DNA from: Sulfurimonas sp. RIFOXYB12_FULL_35_9
GTDB taxonomy: Bacteria; Campylobacterota; Campylobacteria; Campylobacterales; Sulfurimonadaceae
Direction of reading: 5' to 3'
Assembly: GCA_001829715.1 (NCBI GenBank)
Contig: MICC01000019.1
Span: 1-48,797, forward strand
DNA length: 48,797 bases
The notes below the pieces were generated by a model. That model had not been told where the DNA came from. It did not search any database and saw nothing but the letters and a program-made list of their open reading frames with translations. Both the position numbers and the translations under genes were made by a program. This document shows positions 15,724 to 24,477 of the stretch, in pieces. Within the stretch, counting starts at the first letter, position 1. Every line of letters begins with the position of its first letter.

Positions 15724-16674
15724 ATGAAAAAAGAGGCAATAGTTTTACTAAATATGGGTGGTCCAAACAACCTAGAGGAAGTTGAAGTTTTTTTGACAAA
15801 TATGTTTAATGATAAAAATATTATTACGGTGAAAAGCTCTCTTTTAAGAAGTTTTATCGCTAAGATGATAACTTTTTCAAGAGTTGAAAAATCCCAAGAG
15901 ATTTACAAGCAGATTGGTGGGAAATCTCCTATTGTCGGGCATACGAAAAAACTTGTTTCAAAGCTTCAAGCAAGAATGGATGAGAGTGTGATAGTAGATT
16001 TTGCTATGCGTTACACTCCTCCTTTTGTCTCTGAGGTTATTGAGCGTTTAAACAAAGAAAATATAGAAAAGATCTATCTGATTCCCCTTTATCCGCAGTT
16101 TTCAACGACTACTACAAAGTCCTCACTGGAAGATTTTGAGGAGAACTATCACTCAAAAGGCGGTGATGCGATTTTAGTCGAAGTAAAGCACTTTTTTCAA
16201 AATGCAAACTATAACAAGGCTATAATTGAGCGAATCAAAGAGATGGTAAACATAGACGAATGTAAAGACTTTGATATGATTTTCTCCGCACATGGACTTC
16301 CGGTAAAAATCATAGAAGCAGGTGATGTTTATCAAAAACACATAGAAAAACATGTGGCGCTTTTGAGTAAAATGCTTGAAGATGAGGGTATGAAGTTTAA
16401 TGAAGTTCATCTTGCATACCAGTCAAAAGTAGGACCTATGGAGTGGTTAAAACCCTCTTTGGAAGATAAACTCAGAGATATAAAAAGCAGAAGTGTCATC
16501 ATCTTTCCTATCGCTTTTACAATTGATAACTCCGAGACCGATTTTGAACTCTCAATTGAATACCGTGAATTGGCTGATGAGCTTGGATTTGAAGATTACA
16601 GAGTTTGCCAATGTCCAAATGATAGTGAATTTTTTGTTGAGGCTCTGTGTGAAATCTATGCAAAAATGAGATAG
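15724..16674 (+). CDS. hemH: Ferrochelatase
   Basis: The 316 residues span the complete family, which inserts ferrous iron into protoporphyrin IX, the last step of heme synthesis. Supporting features are the start MGGPNNLEEVEVFL, the catalytic-region FSAHGLPVKIIEAGDVY (invariant His) and the C-terminal AYQSKVGPMEWLKPSLEDKL. The enzyme is cytoplasmic or peripheral to the membrane. It starts 2 bp after the DUF2461 gene and is followed 8 bp later by a HAD phosphatase gene, so the four genes from ccsBA are probably one transcription unit. Confidence 0.95.
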   Translation: MKKEAIVLLNMGGPNNLEEVEVFLTNMFNDKNIITVKSSLLRSFIAKMITFSRVEKSQEIYKQIGGKSPIVGHTKKLVSKLQARMDESVIVDFAMRYTPPFVSEVIERLNKENIEKIYLIPLYPQFSTTTTKSSLEDFEENYHSKGGDAILVEVKHFFQNANYNKAIIERIKEMVNIDECKDFDMIFSAHGLPVKIIEAGDVYQKHIEKHVALLSKMLEDEGMKFNEVHLAYQSKVGPMEWLKPSLEDKLRDIKSRSVIIFPIAFTIDNSETDFELSIEYRELADELGFEDYRVCQCPNDSEFFVEALCEIYAKMR

Positions 16675-16682
16675 TCAAAGAG

Positions 16683-17312
16683 ATGAAAATTGTTATTTTT
16701 GATATGGACGGAACGCTCCTTGATTCAAAAAAAGATATAACAATTTCAATAAACCATGTAAGAAAGCTCCACTACAATCTCGCTCCGCTTAGTGAAGAGT
16801 CTGTTGTGGAAGCTATAAATATGGAAGTGAGAAATCTCTCTTGGCTCTTTTATGAAACAGAGATATATCAGGAGAGAGACAAAGAGTTGTTTGAGAGCCA
16901 TTATGAGCTTCAGTGCATACAAAACGTTTATCTTTACGAGGGCATTAGAGAGATGTTGGAGCGCTTAGTCTCTTTTGGTATAAAAATTTCCGTTGCGACA
17001 AATGCTCCAACTCAGTTTGCGCTAAGAATGTTGGAGCATTTAGAGGTTAAAAATCTATTTGACGTAATCATAGGAGCAGACAGGGTTAGCGAGCCTAAAC
17101 CCAGCCCTCTTATGTTAAACTACATACTAAAACATTATGGTTTTGATAAAGAAACCCACAAAGCGTGGATGATAGGTGACAATTCAAAAGATATCTTAAG
17201 CGCAAATGCGGCAGGAATAGAGCCCATCTTCGCAACATGGGGATTTACGCCTCATAGTAACGCCAAAGTAGTTATAAAGAGACCGACAGAGGTATTGGAT
17301 ATAGTTTTATAA
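16683..17312 (+). CDS. HAD superfamily phosphatase (Gph-like)
   Basis: The 209 residues carry the HAD motifs in order: FDMDGTLLDS (nucleophile Asp8 and Asp10), ISVATNAPT (motif II), a Lys in SEPKPSPL (motif III) and MIGDNSKDILSANAAG (motif IV). A helical cap lies between motifs I and II, as in phosphoglycolate phosphatases. The substrate cannot be read from the sequence; 2-phosphoglycolate or another small sugar phosphate is likely. It is the last gene of the ccsBA-hemH group. Confidence 0.85.
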   Translation: MKIVIFDMDGTLLDSKKDITISINHVRKLHYNLAPLSEESVVEAINMEVRNLSWLFYETEIYQERDKELFESHYELQCIQNVYLYEGIREMLERLVSFGIKISVATNAPTQFALRMLEHLEVKNLFDVIIGADRVSEPKPSPLMLNYILKHYGFDKETHKAWMIGDNSKDILSANAAGIEPIFATWGFTPHSNAKVVIKRPTEVLDIVL

Positions 17313-17322
17313 AATTTTATGA

Positions 17323-17328
17323 TAGAAT
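17323..17328 (+). promoter_or_regulatory. Putative -10 element upstream of the coiled-coil membrane protein
   Basis: TAGAAT lies 28 bp before the GTG start at 17357, with AAGGA in between. The gap after the HAD gene is only 44 bp, so read-through from the operon is also possible. Confidence 0.4.
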
Positions 17329-17356
17329 GTTTTAACTCCATTTCAAGGATTAGAGA

Positions 17357-18604
17357 GTGTTTGACATTGACTTACTGCTTGCATTTGTGTTTATGTCGTT
17401 GCTTTTTTTACGACAGATATCTATACTTAAACAGCCAAATAAGATAAATTATATACCGCTTATCGTAGGTATAGGCATCATTAGTGCTCTTCTTCATTTT
17501 ATCATCCAGCCTGAGGATGCAAATATGCTGCTCGTTCTAAAAGAGAGTTTTATCCCTATTTTAGTTTCGCTTCTTCTATATATTGTTATGAATGTACTCC
17601 ATCAAACTATGCAAACTGAACAATCAAGAATGGAACAGGAATTTATAAGAGAGTTGGGACAGCAGATAGATGAGTTAAAGGAGTCAGGTTCTGAGCTTGA
17701 GAGAAAGATACTCTTAAACCAAAATCAAGATCATCAGACGCAAGAAGAGGGGAGAGAGCGATTTAGACATGATATAAAAATTTTAGATGCTATTTTAGCA
17801 AATCAAAACAGATTTTTAGAAAAGTTTGAGCAGCTTGAGGGCTTGCACATAGATGTTGCAAAATCATTTGAAAAATTTACTGAAGTTCAACTCCCTTCTT
17901 TGGACAGCGTCGTGCATAAACATATAGATATACTAAGAGTTACAGAACAGGATCATTTCAACAAAGTAAAATCAATACTTGAAAAATCGATTGATAACAA
18001 AGTGAGTATGGCAGAGGAGATAGAAGAGCTAAAAGGCAATTTGCAAACCATAAGCAATATCTCCCAAACGATAGCAAAAACGATTGTCAGATATACGCTT
18101 GAGCAGCTAGGCGAAGTCGTAAAACCTTTTGAGAGAGAAATACTCTCTTTAAAGTCGCATGCGGAGGGTGTAAACACCTCTCTTTATGAGAGTGAAAATA
18201 GGCTCGCAACGATAAGAGAGCAGAGTGAACTCCTAATGAAGCAGATGATTTTATCTTCTAAAAAAATGAGTGAATTACAGACACAAAACAGCTCTCTTTA
18301 TGATGTTTATTCGACAATGAGAGACCTTATGAAAGACATAGAGATTATAAAATCAGAGTATGTAAAATCTCAATCACAGCTAAGTATGATTATAAAAGAT
18401 TTCAAAGATGCAAAAGATGATGAAATAGACAGCATAAAAGAGCAGATGGAGTCTCTAATCGTGATACTTACGACAAAAGTGGATAGATCTTTAGAGAGAC
18501 TGCATGAACATTACCATATAGCAAATGAAGATATCTCTCAAAGCGTTAAATTTCTATCTAAGCAAGCGCAGCTTAAAAACAGTTACTCCGAGTTAGATAG
18601 CTAA
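17357..18604 (+). CDS. Membrane-anchored coiled-coil protein of unknown function
   Basis: The 415 residues begin with about three hydrophobic segments (about 1-20, 27-50 and 56-78). The remainder is almost continuous predicted coiled coil (about 85-400) rich in Glu, Lys, Gln and Ser. I recognise no enzymatic motif. The architecture resembles membrane-tethered structural or signalling helices, somewhat like chemoreceptor stalks, but the conserved receptor hairpin is absent. GTG 17357 is 7 nt after AAGGA. Its 3' end overlaps the convergent gene at 18593 by 12 bp. A scaffold or cell-envelope role is possible; I am not assigning one. Confidence 0.7.
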   Translation: MFDIDLLLAFVFMSLLFLRQISILKQPNKINYIPLIVGIGIISALLHFIIQPEDANMLLVLKESFIPILVSLLLYIVMNVLHQTMQTEQSRMEQEFIRELGQQIDELKESGSELERKILLNQNQDHQTQEEGRERFRHDIKILDAILANQNRFLEKFEQLEGLHIDVAKSFEKFTEVQLPSLDSVVHKHIDILRVTEQDHFNKVKSILEKSIDNKVSMAEEIEELKGNLQTISNISQTIAKTIVRYTLEQLGEVVKPFEREILSLKSHAEGVNTSLYESENRLATIREQSELLMKQMILSSKKMSELQTQNSSLYDVYSTMRDLMKDIEIIKSEYVKSQSQLSMIIKDFKDAKDDEIDSIKEQMESLIVILTTKVDRSLERLHEHYHIANEDISQSVKFLSKQAQLKNSYSELDS

Positions 18605-18982
18605 CGCAATAAGAATAGGGTAGATTATCAGCCCCATATATGGCAAGAAGCTATCTATGGGAGAGAGTAAAATAAGGCTCATTTCTTGAGAAAGACTCTT
18701 TTTTGTAAAGATTTGTTCTATGAGAAGTATCTTTGTTGCCACATCTGCTGTCTTTAAAAATAGAAAAATAATCGCAAAAATATCATAATCGCACAATATG
18801 GCAAAACCGATGGCAAAGTAGAAAGTTGGTTGCATAATTAAAAAAAGAAGTATGCTTTTTGAGTAATATCTGTTCATGCGTATTATCATGCCCATGATGC
18901 TGGGAGCTTTCTGCCATGAGATCTCATAGAGTTCAAGAAAAACAAAAATAAGTATGTAATTTAAAATCAAATCATCTATCAT
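18593..18982 (-). CDS. Small multi-spanning membrane protein
   Basis: This is a 129-residue, strongly hydrophobic protein with about four membrane helices and few charged residues except in loops (RMNRYYSK, EQIFTKKS). No family is recognised. It is last in a minus-strand group (AEC transporter, YchJ-like protein, this gene) with 27 bp before its start. Its tail overlaps the convergent coiled-coil gene. The ribosome binding site is weak. Composition is normal for a membrane protein here, and I consider it real but of unknown function. Confidence 0.65.
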   Translation of the reverse strand: MIDDLILNYILIFVFLELYEISWQKAPSIMGMIIRMNRYYSKSILLFLIMQPTFYFAIGFAILCDYDIFAIIFLFLKTADVATKILLIEQIFTKKSLSQEMSLILLSPIDSFLPYMGLIIYPILIALAI

Positions 18983-19009
18983 AGGTGAAATTTTACTATA
19001 AATATCTTT

Positions 19010-19447
19010 TTATCCGCAGCATTTTTTATATTTCTTGCCGCTTTTGCATGGGCATGGCATATTTCTCTCTATCTTTGAGTTTAAAAGCAGACCGTCTTTG
19101 TAAAACCAGATTCCGTCCTCTTTTATAAAATTGCTCTTTTCATGTTGTATCTTTATGCCATCTGTATCTCTGTAATATGCCTTAAACTCAACGATACTCT
19201 CTTTTGCATGTACAACTTCAAGACCAAGCCATGTTACGCTTTGTGAATACTCTTTTATGAGATCTATATCATCTTCATATCTTTGCTCTTTAGCAGTGGT
19301 TTTTACTATATACTCGCCGTCGCCCAAAACATAAGCGCTGTATCTGCTTCTCATAAGCTGCTTGGGCGTTGATGGGCTTAGCATATTGTTCAAATATGGT
19401 TTACAGCAGTTGTCAAACTCTTTTTTACTATCGCAGTAACAGTGCAT
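19010..19447 (-). CDS. YchJ family protein with SEC-C motifs
   Basis: This 145-residue protein has a zinc-binding cysteine cluster at each end: CYCDSKKEFDNCC at the N-terminus and PCPCKSGKKYKKCC at the C-terminus (SEC-C type). Between them is the YchJ NTF2-like core (LMRSRYSAYVLGDGEYIVKTT, then WLGLEVV). YchJ proteins are widespread small zinc proteins without a settled role. The start has a strong AAGGAG. It follows the AEC transporter gene by 9 bp and precedes the small membrane protein gene, so it is probably in an operon with both. Confidence 0.85.
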   Translation of the reverse strand: MHCYCDSKKEFDNCCKPYLNNMLSPSTPKQLMRSRYSAYVLGDGEYIVKTTAKEQRYEDDIDLIKEYSQSVTWLGLEVVHAKESIVEFKAYYRDTDGIKIQHEKSNFIKEDGIWFYKDGLLLNSKIERNMPCPCKSGKKYKKCCG

Positions 19448-19456
19448 AAAAGCTCC

Positions 19457-20356
19457 TTATGTTATAAAATTGTAAACAACCCATGTAGTCGCAAACGACA
19501 AGAGGATTCCGTAACCGACTATGGCAGAACTAAGACGCGGTGCAAGACCTGCCATTGAAGCGACTGCCGCTGCAGTTATCATAGGTGCCATTGATGCTTC
19601 CATAATGGAGATAAGTGCCGCTTTGGAGTTCCATGAAAAGATGTAACAGACAATAATAGCTATAAGCGGAGCAAAAATAAGCTTTACGCCAAGCGCAATC
19701 CCAAAAGGCTTCAGATCTTCAGACGGAAGTTTGAACCTGAGTTGAAGCCCAACTGCCACAAGTGCAAGCGGAACGATAGTGCCGGCAAGCGAAGAGAGCA
19801 CACTCTGGGCAACAGGATGAAATGATGTGCCTATAAAAAAGAGTGAGACAAGCAGGGCTAAAAATGGCGGGAATTTCACTATCTTTAGAAAAAGTGCTTT
19901 TATATCTACATTTTGCGAGCTTGAGTAGTAGATGGATATAAATGTTCCATAAGTAGAGAGGGCTATAAATGAGCCAAGCTGGTCATATATCATAACGTAC
20001 CCGAGTGCATCCTCCCCAAAATATGCCCCAATCATAGGGATACCAAGGTAAGAGGTGTTTCCCAAAACTGCTACAAGCATCAAAGAACCTGTTACCTCTC
20101 TTGAAAATGCAAGCAGTTTTGATAGATAAAAAACAGCCAAAGCACTTATGCTCATCACAATCCAAGCGATAAATACAGGGATGATTACCTCATAAGAGAG
20201 ACTTAGTTGCGGAACTTTAAGAAGAACCATTGCAGGGGCTGAGATGTAGAGGATAAATTGATTTAAGATAACAGGAGTCTCTTTTGGAAAAACATCCATT
20301 TTATTTATGACATACCCGATAAAAATAGCTACAAAAATGAGTGCGAAATTTTCCAT
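19457..20356 (-). CDS. AEC family transporter
   Basis: The 299 residues are mainly hydrophobic, with about 8-10 membrane helices in two halves, typical of the auxin-efflux-carrier/malonate permease (AEC) family. Family-like features are the N-terminal FIGYVINKMDVFPKE and the first-half LMLVAVLGNTSYLGIPM, with Asn and Pro breaking a helix. Such carriers export or import small organic acids or amino acids; the substrate is unknown here. It is the first gene of a three-gene minus-strand unit and diverges from the chemoreceptor at 20467 across about 110 bp that must hold both promoters. Confidence 0.85.
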   Translation of the reverse strand: MENFALIFVAIFIGYVINKMDVFPKETPVILNQFILYISAPAMVLLKVPQLSLSYEVIIPVFIAWIVMSISALAVFYLSKLLAFSREVTGSLMLVAVLGNTSYLGIPMIGAYFGEDALGYVMIYDQLGSFIALSTYGTFISIYYSSSQNVDIKALFLKIVKFPPFLALLVSLFFIGTSFHPVAQSVLSSLAGTIVPLALVAVGLQLRFKLPSEDLKPFGIALGVKLIFAPLIAIIVCYIFSWNSKAALISIMEASMAPMITAAAVASMAGLAPRLSSAIVGYGILLSFATTWVVYNFIT

Positions 20357-20466
20357 AATTAACTTTGTTTTTTGATTGGAAGTATATAATCTTTTTTAAA
20401 TATTAACTCTATTTTAAAAGGATGGTAGTATTATTTTGTTATTAATCAAAAAGACAAAGGAAAGTT

Positions 20467-21669
20467 ATGAATATAAAGTCGTTATTTTTTAGGATGAGAG
20501 CTGTTCACTGGGTAGGTATTGTTTTATTAGTTTTAAATGGAGCATTGCTGACTGATAATCTTATCGCATCATTGATTCAGTATGTAGTAGCTTTTGTTAT
20601 CTTCTTGCATGATATGGATGAAAAATATTGGGGTGTAAATCCGATTGAAGAGCTAAGAAGCTATCTGCATAAAAATGACTTTACTAAGCAGGTGAAAATC
20701 AACTCTAAATATAATTATGAAGTAGAAGATATGATAAACGCACTTGAGAACTACAGACTTCATGTAGAGGCTCAAACTGCACTTGACAATAAACTTATAG
20801 ATGAGGCTAAAGTTGTTGTTACCCGTGTCCAGCATGGATGGTATTCTCAATCCATAAATGCGCAAACAACGAATGCTCATTTAGAAGAGTTTAAAAACAG
20901 CGTAAATTCGATGATAAAATCTGTAAGAGAAAGATTTGTGGCAGTTGATGAAGTTTTAGAAACATATGCTAAAGCTGATTATACAAAAAGTATATCTATG
21001 GATAAAAATGATGAAAAAGGCGGTGCGTTTGAGAGACTTGTAGTTGGAGTAAACAACCTTCAAAATGCGATGAAAGAGATGCTAAAAACATCAAGTCAAA
21101 ATGGCACTGAACTTTCATCTAAAGCCGGTGAGTTTCAAGATAAAATGAGAGAGTTGGGTTTAGCATCAATGAAACAGGCGGATAGTGTAGAAAAAACAGT
21201 ACATGCGATGGCTCATATCAGCCAAACTATAGACTCAACCGCACTAAAAGCAAATGATGTCGTGTTGCAATCGCAAAACATAAAGTCGGTCGTAAGCATC
21301 ATAGGCGATATCGCAGATCAAACAAACTTGCTGGCACTAAATGCCGCAATAGAAGCGGCTCGCGCAGGTGAGCATGGCAGAGGGTTTGCAGTTGTTGCCG
21401 ATGAAGTGCGAAAGCTCGCAGAGAGAACTCAGCACAGCCTGACAGAGATAAATGCAAATGTAAATGTATTAACCCAGTCAATCCAAGAGATAGGTCAAAA
21501 TATAAGTGACCAAGCAGAGGGAATATCAGAGATAAACCAAGCGGTAACAGAGATTGACATGGCTACAAAAGAGAATACCAGAACTACCAATTCTGTAGAT
21601 GCCATAGCAAGAGAGGTGGCAGATATTTCAGGAAAGATACTTGCAGAGGTTAGCTCCAAGAAGTTTTAG
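20467..21669 (+). CDS. Methyl-accepting chemotaxis protein lacking a periplasmic ligand domain
   Basis: The protein has 400 residues. Two close hydrophobic segments near the N-terminus (about 12-28 and 34-48) leave almost no room for an outside sensing domain. The rest is cytoplasmic helix. A HAMP- or helical-bundle-like part (about 70-210) leads to the signalling hairpin [20 protein letters not shown] (about 280-300) and [13 protein letters not shown]. The receptor should sense a membrane or cytoplasmic state, or act with a separate sensor protein. No cheA, cheW or aer-like gene is adjacent. The start has a strong AAAGGAAAG at a suitable distance. Confidence 0.9.
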   Translation: MNIKSLFFRMRAVHWVGIVLLVLNGALLTDNLIASLIQYVVAFVIFLHDMDEKYWGVNPIEELRSYLHKNDFTKQVKINSKYNYEVEDMINALENYRLHVEAQTALDNKLIDEAKVVVTRVQHGWYSQSINAQTTNAHLEEFKNSVNSMIKSVRERFVAVDEVLETYAKADYTKSISMDKNDEKGGAFERLVVGVNNLQNAMKEMLKTSSQNGTELSSKAGEFQDKMRELGLASMKQADSVEKTVHAMAHISQTIDSTALKANDVVLQSQNIKSVVSIIGDIADQTNLLALNAAIEAARAGEHGRGFAVVADEVRKLAERTQHSLTEINANVNVLTQSIQEIGQNISDQAEGISEINQAVTEIDMATKENTRTTNSVDAIAREVADISGKILAEVSSKKF

Positions 21670-21714
21670 GTTAATTGAAAATATATAGTTTTTAAAATTT
21701 AAGAGGGTTTATTT

Positions 21715-22344
21715 ATGAATAAAACATTTAGCGAAGCTATGGATTTTAGACATGCATGTAAAATTTTTGACGAGAGCAAGAAGATATCAAATGAAAATAT
21801 AAGAGAGATTCTTGAAGCCGGACAAAAATCGCCGTCATCGTTTGGAATGGAACCATGGAGGTTTTTGGTTATCACAAATGAGGAGCTAAAAGCCAAGATT
21901 AGACCTTTTTGCTGGGATCAGGTTCAGATTACCTCATGTTCTCACTTAGTCGTGATTCTTGCTGCTATTGAGGCTGTAAAACCTGAGTCTAATAGACCGC
22001 TTGAGATGCTCTCAAGACGTGGAATGAGTCAGGAAAAATTAGATTTTTATATCAATTTATATAAAAGCCATCTCAAAAAAACACTTGAGTGTGATGAAAA
22101 TATTTATGAGTGGACATCTAAGCAGGCTTATATCGCAAGTGCAAATATGATGACATGTGCGGCGGCGTTAGGGATTGACAGCTGTGCAATAGAGGGATTT
22201 GAAAAAGAGAATGTGGAAGAGATTTTAAAACTTGATACTAAAAAATATCAACTTTCATTGATTCTGCCTTTGGGGTATAGAGTAAAAGAGCAGCCAAAAC
22301 AGCTTAGACTTAGTTATGATGAAGTTGTAGAGTTTATCTCTTAG
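21715..22344 (+). CDS. Nitroreductase family oxidoreductase
   Basis: The 209 residues match the FMN-dependent nitroreductase family (NfsB/YdgI-like). Supporting motifs are DFRHACKIFDESKKIS, GQKSPSSFGMEPWRFLV (an FMN-binding loop) and the late GIDSCAIEGF and LPLGYRVKEQPKQLR. Such enzymes are cytoplasmic NAD(P)H oxidoreductases acting on quinones, nitro compounds or related electron acceptors. GAGGG precedes the start. The gene is 45 bp after the chemoreceptor and its stop overlaps the convergent nuclease-family gene by 4 bp. The physiological substrate is unknown. Confidence 0.9.
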   Translation: MNKTFSEAMDFRHACKIFDESKKISNENIREILEAGQKSPSSFGMEPWRFLVITNEELKAKIRPFCWDQVQITSCSHLVVILAAIEAVKPESNRPLEMLSRRGMSQEKLDFYINLYKSHLKKTLECDENIYEWTSKQAYIASANMMTCAAALGIDSCAIEGFEKENVEEILKLDTKKYQLSLILPLGYRVKEQPKQLRLSYDEVVEFIS

Positions 22345-23072
22345 TATCCAAACTTTGCGATAATTGGGTTGTGGTCTGAGATTTTTTTGCTCTCTATCAC
22401 TTCAGAGTAGATAAGATTTAAATCTCTGTAAAAGATGTAGTCAAGCGAGTTTGCAAAGATTTTTTTGATGTTTGACTCATCGCTAAATCCCACTCTCTTA
22501 AGTGATAAGCTATCTGCAAACTCTTGAAGATAGTGTACTCTTTTGAGGTTCCATGTGTTAAAGTCGCCTGCAACTATCATCGCTTCTTTATGGGATTTTA
22601 TAGCTAAATATATATATTCCAGCTCATATTTAAAATCACGGTTATGTACAAAGTTTATAGCATGAAGATTTACGACAAGAAGTGTTTTGCCGTTTGAGAG
22701 TTTATGATGTGTTATGAGCGAAATTTTATGAGTTGTGTATTTTAACTCCTGCTTTTTTGTAAGCAATGAGATTTCACTCTCGCATGATGCTCTAAAAGCA
22801 CTCAAAACACCGAAAATATGCTTTTTTGTCTCGATATTTGGTGAGAGGATATAGGAGTAGTCATGTAGCTCAAGCTCATGTGAGAGGCTTTTTTTAACCT
22901 CTTGCAGAAGCAAAATATCAAAATCAAACTCTTCTATAAGTAAATCTGTAAATTTTTTATAAGAAGCGTTTAGTGTCAGCTTTGCGACGTTCCAGCATAA
23001 AATCGTAAATTCATCTCTTATCACATCATCTTGATGTTTGAGTGATTTTATGAAACTGTTGGGCTTAAACAT
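22341..23072 (-). CDS. Endonuclease/exonuclease/phosphatase family protein
   Basis: The 243 residues carry the metal-dependent EEP fold: TILCWNVAK (Asn), ILLLQEVKK (Glu), VVNLHAINF (His), VAGDFNTW (Asp and Asn) and the terminal SDHNPIIAKF (Asp-His). The substrate may be DNA, phosphoinositide-like lipids or another phosphodiester; the sequence does not decide. It lacks a signal peptide. It is the last gene of a four-gene minus-strand operon, starting 1 bp after the cardiolipin synthase stop. Pairing of an EEP protein with a phospholipase D-type enzyme suggests, without proof, a membrane-lipid role. Confidence 0.85.
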   Translation of the reverse strand: MFKPNSFIKSLKHQDDVIRDEFTILCWNVAKLTLNASYKKFTDLLIEEFDFDILLLQEVKKSLSHELELHDYSYILSPNIETKKHIFGVLSAFRASCESEISLLTKKQELKYTTHKISLITHHKLSNGKTLLVVNLHAINFVHNRDFKYELEYIYLAIKSHKEAMIVAGDFNTWNLKRVHYLQEFADSLSLKRVGFSDESNIKKIFANSLDYIFYRDLNLIYSEVIESKKISDHNPIIAKFGY

Positions 23073-23073
23073 A

Positions 23074-24477
23074 TCAGAGTTGCGGCGCTAAGATGCGCAT
23101 CATATTTTCAAAAACTCTTCTCATGTCGGAGACTCTTTTTGTTCCAAATGATGAGTTGGATATCAATTTGTCACTCCAATCTTTTACTTTTTTGATGACT
23201 TCATCATTGTAAACGAAAGTAGCGACTTCGTAGTTTAAAAAGAGGCTTCTGTTGTCAAAATTTACACTTCCAAGCACAACGCAGTTATCGTCAAAAAGTA
23301 TAGCCTTTGCATGAAGCATTGCACCGTTATAGAGGTAGATTTTTATGCCGGCTTCTTCAAGCTCTCTCATGTAAGAGCTTCTAACTAGATTTACTACTAT
23401 GTGATTTGCCTCTTTTGGCGTTATAAGTTTTACATCGACACCTTTATGATGTGCGATGATGAGAGCTTGAATGAGTGCGTGATTTGGTATAAAGTATGGA
23501 GTTATGATGTAGATCTTCTCTTTCGCACCGTAGATTGCGGATAAGAGTACCTCATAGAGAGTATCTTTGTCCATGTCGGGACCTGAGGGAACGACTTGTA
23601 AAAATATATCGCCTTCAACCTCTTTTTCATGCTGTTTAAATTTTAATTTTTTTTGCGAAGCATAAAACCAGTCTGAAGCAAATATCTCAAAGAACTGCTC
23701 TACGGATGAGCCTTTTATAAGGAACATAATATCTTCCCACTGCTTTTTGTTTTGCGTTGCTCCCAAATACTCATGTGATAAATTTGCACCGCCGCTTAAG
23801 ACCTTTTCATTGTCAAAGATATAGATCTTCCTGTGATTTCTAAGGTTAATGTAGTTTCTAAAGGGCATCTCAAAGAGAGGCATAAAAAATTCAACCTCCG
23901 CTTTGGCTTCTCTTAACTCTTTTAGTCTGTGTTGAAGCAGATATAGAGAGATTGAGCCTAGAGAGTCGATGAGTATTTTTATCTCAACTCCCTCTTTGGC
24001 TTTTTTTATGAGAGCTTTTAAGATCTCTTTAGTGACTTTGTCATACTCAAAGATATAGACACTTAAGTAGATAGATTTTTTTGCGCCGTTGATGCAGTTT
24101 AGGAGTTCATTGTATGTCTCAACCGTATCAAAAAGAAGTTTGAACTCTATGTTCTTTGCGGCATCCGCAATACCGTAATTTCTTAAAACTCCGTCAATCG
24201 AATTTTGTATATTTTTATCCGTTGTTTGGTTTTTAAGCACAAGAGAACTTTTTTTATATCTGTTTTTTCTCTTTCTTGAACCGATGATAAAGTATAGAAA
24301 TATCGCTATATATGGAATAAGAATGATGGAGAGAACCCAAGCGATGATGCTGCTTGGCGTGCGTCTGTGATAGAGCATATGAAGAAGCACCACAAATGCC
24401 AGCAAAACACCAAGCAAGATTAGCGTATGGTAAAAAAATAGAGTGTTCGTATTGTAGATTATTTTTTCATCCATCAT
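23074..24477 (-). CDS. cls: Cardiolipin synthase (phospholipase D superfamily)
   Basis: The 467 residues have two N-terminal membrane helices (about 13-33 and 41-66) and two phospholipase D catalytic motifs: NHRKIYIFDNEKVLSGGAN and LHAKAILFDDNCVVLGSVNF (HxK with a following Asp; Asn in place of the older Ser). The length fits bacterial ClsA-type enzymes, which join two phosphatidylglycerol molecules into cardiolipin at the inner membrane. Its start overlaps the stop of the hybrid kinase gene by 4 bp (ATGA), so it is translationally coupled to it. Co-transcription with a redox-type kinase suggests envelope adjustment as an output; this is inference. Confidence 0.92.
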   Translation of the reverse strand: MMDEKIIYNTNTLFFYHTLILLGVLLAFVVLLHMLYHRRTPSSIIAWVLSIILIPYIAIFLYFIIGSRKRKNRYKKSSLVLKNQTTDKNIQNSIDGVLRNYGIADAAKNIEFKLLFDTVETYNELLNCINGAKKSIYLSVYIFEYDKVTKEILKALIKKAKEGVEIKILIDSLGSISLYLLQHRLKELREAKAEVEFFMPLFEMPFRNYINLRNHRKIYIFDNEKVLSGGANLSHEYLGATQNKKQWEDIMFLIKGSSVEQFFEIFASDWFYASQKKLKFKQHEKEVEGDIFLQVVPSGPDMDKDTLYEVLLSAIYGAKEKIYIITPYFIPNHALIQALIIAHHKGVDVKLITPKEANHIVVNLVRSSYMRELEEAGIKIYLYNGAMLHAKAILFDDNCVVLGSVNFDNRSLFLNYEVATFVYNDEVIKKVKDWSDKLISNSSFGTKRVSDMRRVFENMMRILAPQL

